Part shown: piece after piece, positions 47,886-59,800 of the stretch
How the letters are laid out: each line of letters opens with the position of its first letter
How positions within the stretch are numbered: the stretch's first letter is position 1
Position numbers and translations under genes: made by a program
The notes under the pieces: model-generated
The model's database searches: none
Seen by the model: the letters and a program-made list of their open reading frames with translations, nothing else
What the model was told of the DNA's origin: nothing
NCBI GenBank assembly: GCA_934045905.1
Contig: OW203765.1
Coordinates: 19,345,409 to 19,409,408 of the forward strand
DNA from: Leuctra nigra
Taxonomy: Eukaryota > Arthropoda > Insecta > Plecoptera > Leuctridae
Direction of reading: 5' to 3'
DNA: 64,000 bases

Positions 47886-50800
47886 CTGAAACACGAGGTG
47901 ATGAGGTTAGGTGACATTCTGTGGACTTGTGTTTTTATTTATATTGTGATATTTTTTACTTGTTTATACTATTTTGTAACCCGAAATTTCACTGATCACT
48001 TCTTTAAGCAAATATTAAACTTAAAAATACAACATTTATAACTGAAATTATCGGTTATAATTATGATTCACTCCTCACATTCCAATATCTTTTTGATCAT
48101 TAATTTATGTACATGGTGTTTATAGTTGTAGCTTATTTATGAATTATGATTTTAATGTATGTATTGTATGGCAGTATGTTATTTTTATTATGATATTATA
48201 TTGTAATTGACGTGTTATACCATGAAAATGGTCACAAACAAAAATAAATAATCTAATCTAATCTAATCTAATCTAATCAATAATCATTTTTACTTTGGCC
48301 ACATTTTGACGAAATTTGACATAATTGTTTGTCAATGTAAATGAATGTATCATTCATTGTTTTTTATCTACGTACAGTGCCGGAGTTTAGTGTCTGTTAC
48401 CCTCCTTCTTCCCTTTCCATCCTTTACGTTAGTTTAGGCTCTTCCTCTTCGACCCATATCAAAAGAAATGTTGTTTGAATGTGGTTGGGGGTGAAGAGGT
48501 GTAAAACACCTACTTATTTCCACGATTGTACACCCTCAGTCAGAAGAATTGGCCGTTAATAACTGCTAAGTTGGAGCTCGAATTACCGTCAATGTTTGTT
48601 TCATGGATAAATAATTATAAGTTATGAGTTGGTTGCTTCAGCTCGCAATCAAACCCCCCAACGCTAAAAAATCAAAATCATGCAGAAATCATGCGTTTCA
48701 GAATAAACGCACTTAGAATATTCCAACCAATTTATGTGACCGCTGGTGTAGTACATTAAAACGTTCGGGAAATAATATGTCTCTTAAAATGCCAATTCAA
48801 ATCTCTGAGAGCTGCAAGGGATATTGTAAGAGTATAAGTGACAGTGAAGATAGAAAGAGAAGACGACACTTACAGATGTTGGCTTGCGGTGGTCGCCAGT
48901 ACATGACCGACTCGACCTGTTGACCCCACAGCAGCTGTCTCTTGCTCAGGTCACCGACGTCGCTTGCCACCTCAGTCACGGACACGGTGTATCTGGCAAC
49001 CAATCAAACAGGGTCAATGGTACAGGGAAAGAACGCGGCGAGTCCATTTTTAGAATATTCACTCAGTTTCTAGAAAATATTGCCACAAAGTATCCAAAAA
49101 CGCAATTGAAATATCGACTTGTATGGAAGATAGATACAAGTTAAATAATAAAACCTCGTTTATCTCAGTTTCATCCGAATGTGACTTATAGCGTTCATTC
49201 CCTGTACCATTCTATTAGTTTATTATGCATAACTTCTGTTGAGGGAAGTATTTCGCATTTGCCAGGTAGAAGAAAGATTATTAACATTGATTACTAATAT
49301 TAGATTATTAATATTATGTCGGTATAGATTGTAAAATCTTTCAATTGTACTGCCTTTACAATGTAAGATGGGGACTTGAATTCGGATTTGGCTTTAAAAG
49401 TATTCATAAGGTTTTAATTTGCGTGAGACGACCACGATGGAGTCCATTAAAATGGATTTAAATGAATATAAATAATGATGTTTTAAACTCATTAGAATTA
49501 ATGTGGACACTTACGTTGTAACTTGGTTTTAACATTAAATGTGATAAATAACAAGAAATTAAACCAATTGTGTATACAAATTTGTACCTCAAGGGTAGAA
49601 CACCGGAAGTCCATTTCAATGATTCTTAAAGTGGTTCCATCGTTTCGGCATAGGAATGAGAATTTGCTGTAATTCACACCAAAGATTAATGAAACCATAT
49701 TACATACAACTAGCAAAAAATATTTGCCCCTTACGGTATGAAATAATTAGATATTCTTGATTGAAGATCATCTTTTCCCCCATAAGATAACACAGGGAGA
49801 CATGAAATCGTCCTGGAAAATTGGCCTTAAATTGCTCCTAAAACCGCAAGAGGAATGACAAATTATTGAAAATAGTCTCAAATTAAAGATAATAATTTTT
49901 AGAATAAGACTGCCGTTTGAAAATATGGGGTCACGGGCCAAATAAGAAAGAAACTGTGTACAATGTGTAAAATTTACCATAAATCTGGCAACATTGCACT
50001 ACAAATATGAATTATTTTGGGATAGTTTAATTGGAACTTCAATTAAAAACATATAATTGGAGCACACGGTAAGATATAATTGTTTTATGCTGTTGTTTGA
50101 GGTATTATTTCATCAGAGATTTGTATGAATTACGGCGAATTCTAAGCACCTTGGCTGGAGCAGTGGGACCACTTTAAGTTAAAAAAACAGTAACTCTGCT
50201 TTCTTGCAATTATATTTTTATGGTGACATATGAGTGATTTTGTATAGGTACTTCAATATAACTGTGTTTGTTGACTTCAGTCATAGCTTGATTAAATCAT
50301 TCCAATAGTGTGCGACGCAAAATCGAGACAATGTACTTCCGGCCTTCTACCTCTGAGGTCCAGATAGATTTACCTGCGTGTGAGGTAGTTGAGAATGAGT
50401 CTGACCAAGACAGTGGGCAAGATCTTGGTCATGAGGCCCTTCTCCAGTTGCCATAGCGATGCCAGGTAGAGGATCGGCTGACGCGTTCTGGTCTGCTTCA
50501 ACACCTCGCTAGTCGCTACCAGGCCTGACAACGTACAGCATAACATCAGTCATGACTAAAGCCGCTTTCACATAACACGCATTTCGCGTTTTGCGTTTCG
50601 CGTTTTTTTTTAATAACCCATCAAAACCACCCAAAATTTCGCCGCACGCGTTTTATTTTTAAGCCACCTTATCTCGATTGTCAGGAGGTATTTTCAGTAC
50701 CGCGCGTGGCGAATATGACGTCACTATACGTAAACTATAAAATAAACTATAAAATAACTGCAAAATAAGACTATAATGTTAATAGTTAGTTATCTGTGCA

Positions 50801-53800
50801 TTATTCCAACTAATCATATCTAATAACACCCAAATTGTTACTAAAAAGAAGAATTCATTTATATCAACATTCTGTTTTCGACGGCCTCTTCTAGGCGTTA
50901 TAAAAAAGAAAATGACGCGAAACGCAAAACGCGAAACGCGTGTTATGTGAAACGGGCCCAAAGCCCCATTTACACGGTGCAATTTCTTGAACACCTTCTG
51001 TGTCACATTCCCATTTTTCATACAATTTTGTATTAACACGATGCAACTTTCTGTCACAGAACTTAAAACATGTTCTAATTTCCATTCAAGAAGTGTGACA
51101 CAGAAGTGTGGTACAGAAATTGTACAAGAAGTTGCACCATGTAAATGGGGCTTAAGACGCTACCAGGCCTGACAGCACAGAGCATAATATCAGTCATGTG
51201 ACCACTAGCAATTGCGTACAATACATACAATATATGATTTTACTGTTTCTGCTGGGTACTATATTTTTTTTATATAGTCTAGTAATATTCATATTATCTA
51301 GACCATAATGAAAATCGAGGGCTCATAAAAATATCATCTGTAATTTTTTCCTGAATATTTTGTATTTCTTAAATTATCGGAAAACTGACATGGTTTCTAC
51401 ATTCCAGACAATTGGTATTCTGTCAGGATAATTTTGAACTTGTATCATTACATTATACCTTGTTTGAAACGAGATTTTATTCAAACATTACAGATTATAC
51501 GTCACCGTCCCACATCTGTCACCATTTGTATTATTAACAAGGTTCATCGATTACACTCTAGAATAACGTATAGATTCTTCATAAGTGGCTACCACATATT
51601 ATACAACCAAAATACACATACTAGAACAATATTCTGCTAGAGAAAACAAGTTTTGTTATTTTGACCTACCGCTGTCACCATGTGAAATTATCACATTTTT
51701 CAATGAAGCATGTTTATTTTTGCTCATATGAAGTTTTACTTTCCGCCACGATAATATTTACAGAACACGTAATTTTAAACAAACATTCAGAACTTCATAA
51801 TATTCTACAAACAAAATTGTGCCGAAAACATGAAACGCTATCTGACAACAAATAGTTGTCTAAAATTCCAATGCGAATTATTCGAACAATTCAACACTAT
51901 CTATACCGTTATAAAAGGTGAATACAATCTACATAAAAAGTATCCACTTCTTGTTTTCAGTTGTTTGAAGGCCATTTAGCAGAACACATGCTAAACGATT
52001 CAGAACTTCAAAGTTGACATTCGACAATGAAAGCTTTCATAATTATTATAAATACCACACGAAATGAAGCTCATTATGTAGACGTTCTCCCCCCCCCCCC
52101 CCCCCCCCGATTGACTGCCACCTTGACGCGGTGGTGGGTCTTAAATGGCCAACCCACATTACGGGCTGGTCCCAACTATGAGCAGTTCAGGATCGATCTG
52201 ATCCCATGCCCTCCTCAAATTCGCGGGCCCCTCGGGCCGGCCTCCCCCCTCGAGATGGTGATCCCCTTGAAATCGGGTCCCACCGGCCTGAAACCTCCCC
52301 CCCCACCCCAAGGCCCGTCCCCATTCCGGCCTGACCTTCCCACCAGTGCTCGACTCCTCCGGGCCGGGCCCCCTTTGGTCGACCCCTCCCCATGTCCTCC
52401 CTTTAATGTGCGAAAAATGACCTCGCTGTCGACGCGCCGTTAAACATTATTATACTACTGTAGACCTTCTCTCGTGGTAAAGAGCCTACCTTCTATGTCC
52501 CCGCCTTGCATGGTGGGCAGCGCTAGACACAGACTGCCGCCTCCAGTGCTGGGCGACACGCCGGCCTCGAAGGTCCTGCTCGTGGCCAGCAGCGTGTGCA
52601 GAGGGAAGAACCGCGCCGTGGCCAGCACTGTGTCGGGAGCGGCGAGGTTGAACTGGTGGAAGTAGTCCCGCAGCGCGCCGGCAGTGGCGTTGGTGAAGAT
52701 CTCGCTCTGAGTGGCGCCTGGAAGTAATTAGTCACTCTTAATATGACGTCACTCGGAGTCACCTCAAGAGCGCCAACTGCCTTGTGTGACATGGTCTTTT
52801 CATAAACCAAATTAAATTGACAACTCTTAGTTGTTCGGAAGTAATTTTGCCATATTTAAAATTGAATAACTCTCCACCGGAATAACCCCAATTAAATTTA
52901 CTTTATTCCGGTTTTAATACTTAAAAGATTTCTCGAGAAAGTGGAATAACGCCAACTCAGAGTTGACATTTGATGAAAAGACCATGTTACAGAAGGCAGT
53001 TGGCGTTATGTTATTCCAGTTGGATCAGCGTCCCCGTTACTCGATGGATGTACAGTCAGGGAAACTAGATGGTTCATACTCTGCCTCTCTCTGACGCATA
53101 ACATAAACATGTTTTTATATGGAGCAGAGAGAGAGAGAGAGAGTTTAACCATCTAGTTTCCTTGACTATACTTCGAGAGGAGGGCTGGGGAAGGGAATAA
53201 AAATGTGGCTGGAGTTACAGTTACTTGAACGGAGCTATAAGTAGCTTATAATCATCCCATTGTATCACTATATCGTGGCTTACAGTGGCGCCCTGCAACG
53301 CGCGGCCGAAAGTCCATGTGCCGTATAAATGTCGTGTTCTAGGTAGAGTACAGACGTAGCAGGACAGGATACTGACCTGTATCGTGCTTAATACTGCGCA
53401 CTAGAGATAGCGACACCGGCTCCGACCACGCCACCACCTTCCTGCCGCACAGACTGACTGTCTGCAGTTGATGACGCGGCTGCTGGTGCGAGATGATCAG
53501 CTCCTCCAGCAGCACTCGGGGACCAGTGTACAGCACCGTCCAATAGGAGCAGGCCTCTCGCGTCGCCTGGACTAGCAGCCACCGATATCTGAACAGGTTT
53601 AGTAGTTGCAATCAGTGTCAAGGATCGGTCATTTATCGGGTTGGGACTACCTTCACGAGAAGATCATTCGTACATGAGTGGAGAGTGGAAGAAAAGGGGC
53701 CGACAGGGGGTCATACTACCCCCGCTGTTCTTTACTATATATAGCTTTATTCCACACTACCTATACTTACCATAAATATTTCACATCACCTCTATAGACA

Positions 53801-56800
53801 GTAAAATATTAATTTAAAGAGAGATGGTCAAGTAACGAATCTTGTTTTTGGGGGCTAGAGTGGTCAGTAAAATTTGTGTTAAGTTTGTGATGCCATACCT
53901 CGTCCGTCCTCTCACTTCTTCAAATTCACCACTGGGACCAGTGTAATGGGGAGGGGGTGTTATTTCTCTAAAAACAAATACCTGGCTTTCGACTACTAAT
54001 TTGACATCTAGATAACACAGTTTGAAGTCTCATTTAGGTTTTCAGCTTGAGACTGACGAGACAACACTTTTTCCCATATGGTTCTCTTTCTTGTGTGATC
54101 ATCTCTCTCTCTACAAGTGTACGGAGTACACTTTTAAGAAGAAGAGTTGAGACTTGCCTATGAATCCACTCGACCGTTGTGCCTGGATAATGCGCGGGAT
54201 GCGACACCAATGCGGCTCCTTCGCGCATGATCCGCGTAGGCAACGCCAGCAGCCATCTTGCGGGCAGTGTGAGCACCAACTTCGCAGCTGTGGACACGCC
54301 ACTGAATCAGAAGACATGACAGAGTTGATACATCTGCAGTAGTGTAAACATGAAGTCACTTGCAGGTAGAACTCACAGTTCAGTCTTGCGCGCGGCTTTC
54401 CAAGTCTCGCCGAGCCACCGCATCACGTCTGAGCACAGCGTAGGCAGCGCCTCTAGCGGCCGATCCAGTTCGATCAGAGGCTCGTACGCTTCGTCCTGAA
54501 GCACGGAGTTAAGGATATTACAGCAGCTCGGCGGCGAGAGTTAGCTCGCGTCTGAGCGTGAAACCAATGTTATAAATTGCTCGTTCATGAAAAATATTCG
54601 TCATAACAAAGTTCAAATAGGTTCAAATAACGCCAAACATATTAAGGAAGACAATGCACCTTCTTAATTGCAGATATTCATTTCCGTTTAAAAGTTACGA
54701 ATTAAATTTGAAAAAGTTTAGACATAGTTTTATGGCAATACTGTTCAACATAGCGAGATGCTTTTACAAGCATAATGAAGATCATACAACCACCGGAAAA
54801 GTTACAAGAGGAAATTATTTAAAAAAATTCCTCTGAGAAACAGCAAGCGTTTTAGTGAAAATTTCGTATTTTTGACGGAAAATTCGCTGACTGATATCGG
54901 CGCTCTGAATCGGTAGCGGTCAGATAGTGAAGTTTGAAAACCTGTAACAGCCCGGGGCATGGAGACAAGTATTGCTCGATATCTACCCCGCAATCAAAAC
55001 AAATCACAATCACTCACAAATGCGGTAGTTAGGCATATTCATTAGGACCTTATGTCGGGACATGGATTCCCAGGACACTGTATATTTATTTTACATTTTA
55101 TTTAAATCATTATAATAATTATTTTAAATAATTCATAAAATATATCTTATTTGATAGTAATCAACGAAGTTTCTAACGTCAGCCAGTTTAATTTAGTTGA
55201 ACATTAATTTGAACTATTTTAAAACTTGAATTCGAACTTAATTTTATGAACTAATTTTTTTCTTTCGAATTTTATTGTCTGTCAGGTTTCACTTTGGCGT
55301 TTTCCACTGGCCGCACTATGTTTGCACTGAAATGACGTCACAATACAATACAATACTCAATACAGATTTTAAAATGGTTTGTAGTTATCTGAAAATGTGT
55401 GCATTTTTGATATAATTATTGGTAATATCCAGTAACAACGATAGATTTCCTAAAATTATATGAATTTGACATTTTCTTGAAAACATGGTGCTTTGTTTGA
55501 TTAAAATATATTTACTTATTGATAAAACTTCCATAACACAAACTGTCCTTACATTTTCAACCAATTCACATTCAACTTATTGAGAACGTTTTTGTTTTAT
55601 TGTTTAAAATTGTATTTCAAATTATTATATGAAATTTACGAAAACGTATTTTTTAATACGCTCATACAACAAAGCAGACAGGGGCGGATTACCCATTAGG
55701 CTAGTTAGGCTATAACCTAGGGGCGCAAGCTTCCAGGGGGCGCCGCAGTGTCAAATAAATGCCAAATTATGATAAAAAATATGAAATCAAAAACAAACTA
55801 TCAATACAAAGTAGGTAATCTGAAAATATGGTAACTTGTGTCAAGATAATTACTGCAAAGTCTTTTTAATAGAATGGGTGATATGGAGATCTCCCCCCTT
55901 GCAAATGGTATGGTTCCTATAACATGAGGTGACTTGGATATAAAAAGGCGCCATTTCCTCGCTCAAGATTCAATCAAAAAGTGTATACATTCTAAAAAAA
56001 TACATGTGGGGCGTGTGTTGCCTTCTCAGTTCTAATGCCTTCATCCTCGCGGGTTTGATACCCCATTTTAGGCACTTTCTGTGATAACAGCGTCGTTAGG
56101 TACATGATTTTAAGAGAAAAGAGCATCAATTTAAATTCCAAGATTCATTATAAAAGTGTTCAAAAATCCAAATGAGGCCCTGCGGGGCAAGTTGAGGGCT
56201 ATTGAAATAGACATTGTTGAATTGTTTCCATTTTTTTGTGTGGGGGGGGGGCATCTGGTGATTAGCCTAGGGGCGCCAAATAGTTTAATCCAGCCCTGAA
56301 AGCAGAGTTGTTTCATTATCAAGATACCCTGACAAATTGAGCAAAGCGCTTCTCATTGAGGACGGCAGTTCAATTTTTGTCGTGAGCATTGTTCCCGATT
56401 AGGTTCCTCGGGAATATCAGCAAGTTTAGTACATTATGATGTCAATGAAATATTCTCGCACTCTTGAAGCATAAGGGGCGAAACACACGGGGCAACTTTT
56501 AATCGCTCAGTCGCGCGATTTTGCGCCCTGGGGAGTTTTAGACGCCCGTCTTTTGCGCGTCTCGTGTGTTTGCTCCCATAAGACTCAATGCTACCTAACT
56601 GCAAGCGTCTTTTTGTCGCCGCGACTGAGCGACTGAAAATCGCCTCGTGTGTTTGCAGCCTAAAGCAACCAAGCTCCTACAGCATCCCAAATCCCCCTTC
56701 AACGATTCTCTCGCCATGTAAACACAATGTTTATTAAATTTTGCCCCGTTAGTGAATTATGGCATGTTAATAATTCAGGGAGCAGTTATACTTTATATTC

Positions 56801-59800
56801 AATTCATTTTAATTGTAAGACACTTGCAATAAAAAATCATTTTCCTGTTGCCAATTCTAAGCTAATTCTAGTTGATTGCATCTCTCTTGACGGCTGTGCC
56901 AATAAAAAAGTGAAGTTGTGATAAAAGTTTAAGTTGTGAAATGTATAAAAACACAAAATATGACCACGCCAAAGAAACAAAAGTAGACGCTCGCCCATTA
57001 ATTAATTCATTCATTTAGTAGACACATAATTGCTATATGAATTTTTTCTGTCGTCAATAATAGAAAGTTAATTCTAAGACAGCGTACAATCTATTATTAC
57101 GGTTGCGATAAAACACTTAGGCATGTTTGTTTCACACATTCATTCCTTCCTTCATTCGTCACAACACAATGATGTTGTTTGTTGTTACTACTGATTGGCA
57201 AAGGTCACGTAATTGCTCGACAGGTAGATGTTTGATGCGATAAGGCAGACGACTCACTCCACCCTACCCCTCCGCAGCCTGGGGCTAAATCCCCTACTTT
57301 TCTTGTTCAAAAGTCATGTTCATATTTCGCGGTCGAAAACGGATGTACTGCCATCTACTGAGCCAGAACGTTAGTTCTAGACCTGTCATAATATACTTAA
57401 TAACTGTCAGGGGTTCGATCACATAAAATGAGAACTTTTTTGTCACGGTGACAAAACCCTAGAAGACCGTGAAGAGATGAGAAGCTGACAAGAAAGTTCT
57501 CATTTTATGTGATCGCACCCCAGGATCCAGAATCTTCGGTTCACCACTTATACGATCGTAAACATGGAGAATCGCCAGCGTAAACAAGGGAACAACAATA
57601 TTGATGGGAACAGTTATTATTTGGTTATTTTTTTTATGAATTTTTGGATTGGGTCCAGCTTATTTTTGCATAAAGATGGTTTTGAATTTGTTAAGCTTGG
57701 AAGGGGACTTCCTTTACCTATCCCCATTAATTCCGAAATTGCAATTTTCCCCTATCGTACCTATACAAAAATAGAATCCTTTTCGAATTCGAATTCTCCG
57801 TCATTACGGATGTCGATTGGTTGCTGATTTGGCGATAAATAAAGCCCAATCCACACTTTTGGTTGATCAACTTGGTTCTGCTCGTCGCAGTGACACTTTG
57901 GTGACGATAATGGGACTCTGCACATGTGCAGAACCAAATAAATCAACACAACGTTGCTGGTGTGGATTTGGCTTCAAATACAGACTTTCACCATAGACTT
58001 ATTATACCCCTGTTCTCTCTCCTGTTCACTTTACCTGTTCATGATTGAAGTTCTCCTGGTCCTCGCACAGCGGCGCTCCTCTGAACTTGTTGACGTGTTG
58101 GAGCAGCAACAAGTCGCCGAGACCGACGCGGTCCTCGGAGAGCAGCAGGTGGTGGATGCGCGCCAGGAGGTAGAAGTGGTCCTCGATGGGGATCACGATC
58201 AGTTGCCATGGCGACAGCTCTGGTGCGAGGTACTTGCTGATCACGTCGCTCACGTACTCCTGGAGACAGAAATAACATCGTCCGGAAGTCGTCATTGAGA
58301 CTGATAAGAGGACAGACACGCTGTCCGAAGAGTTGCTCAATGTCCCTTGAGGGCTATAACACAAACATAATGCAAATCCTTTATCACTCTTAGGCCCGGT
58401 TGCACCATGTCCCGATAAAGTTAGCGATAGGATTTATCGGCTGAAACCATGGCAACAGCCAATGAAACACAGCCATCTAGACCGCAAAAGTTCACTTTAG
58501 GCTAAAGGGAACTTTATCTTACTTATCGGGACATGGTGCAACCGGGCCTTAGGAAATTCTCCGCTATTTCATAATTTTGAGGTCTTCAAAAAATTTGACG
58601 TCAAATTTCGGCCCGATAGCTTTCCATAGTGCCAAAATATATGTTCCTTTCTCACTCGCTAGAAGAGTCCGCTGGGCCAGAGAGACTGGGGTGTGTGGGG
58701 TTTATATAACCCCATGGGTGACGGTTCCATCCAGCATACCAGGCTCTCAACGGCGTGGGTTGTGGACTTCCGTATTTTAATGTAACAACGTCCTTCCGAT
58801 AGGACGTTAAGCCGTTGGGTGGCCCTCTTGGTATCTAAGTCCAATCCACTCTAGTTGGTCAACTTGGTTCTGCATATGCACAGAGTCAAAATATCGACAT
58901 CAAAGTGGCTCTGCGCACGAGCAGTACCTAAGTTGACCAACCAAATGTTACAAGTCTGAATCTGTCTTTTCATGAGAAGTGGGCTACCTGTTGGTATAGG
59001 TATCAGATATTTTCTAGTCCCTTCCTCACTAAAGGCCGATGCACAATTGACGCAGACGGACGACGCAGACGGACGACGGAGACGGATACGATGTTATGGT
59101 ATGACGTCTGCGTCGTCCGTCCGCGTCGTCCGTCTGCGTCAATTATGCAAGACTTTTATCTTAAAATATAAACATTCCAATCACCTGAATAAACCAAAGA
59201 GTACCGCAAAATACTTATAAACTGAAGTGAGAGTCTTGTCTAACGAGGTCGTCATACCGACCTGTATGTTGGCCTCGCTGACCGGCCTGCCTCTGAACAC
59301 GGAACTGCCGACCGTCAGATGGTTCTCCACTCGGAACTCCTGCTCGGGGAACCACGCGTAACGCCCCCATCGTGTCGTCAGCGCCATCTTCATGTGGGGA
59401 TAGCGAGCAGTGTTCTCATCGTTCAGACGATCCAACACATTCTCCTGGAGAACATCAAGTTGTTGAGATATATCTTCTGCCGTGCCAGGCGCGTAGGAAG
59501 AGGGGGGGGGGGGGGAATAGTGGGGAAAATCCCCCCTCCTCTGATTCAATGTGTTCTTATGCTCCCTATGTTCCTATAATTTATATGCCAAGATAAAAGT
59601 ATGCTTGAGCATGCTTGAAAGTATTGCTCCATGAATGGGGGAGCACGCCGGCGCCCCCCACCTGGCCCACAGGGCGTTTTTTGGATTTTTGACACTTTGA
59701 ACTTTCAATTTTGAGAAGTTTTGAGGCTATTTTGTTGAAATATTAAATATTTTTTAAAATATGATACTTTGGGGTGGTGGAGGGCATGCTCCCACCTTGC

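Noticed and set aside
52027..52443. Proline-rich 138-codon plus-strand frame
   Set aside because: Poly-C and GC-rich intron of the minus-strand acyltransferase; low complexity, no splice or family support.
58039..58278. Arg/Pro-rich minus-strand frame overlapping exon D
   Set aside because: Shifted reading of exon D. The frame with the HH motif joins correctly to its neighbours.
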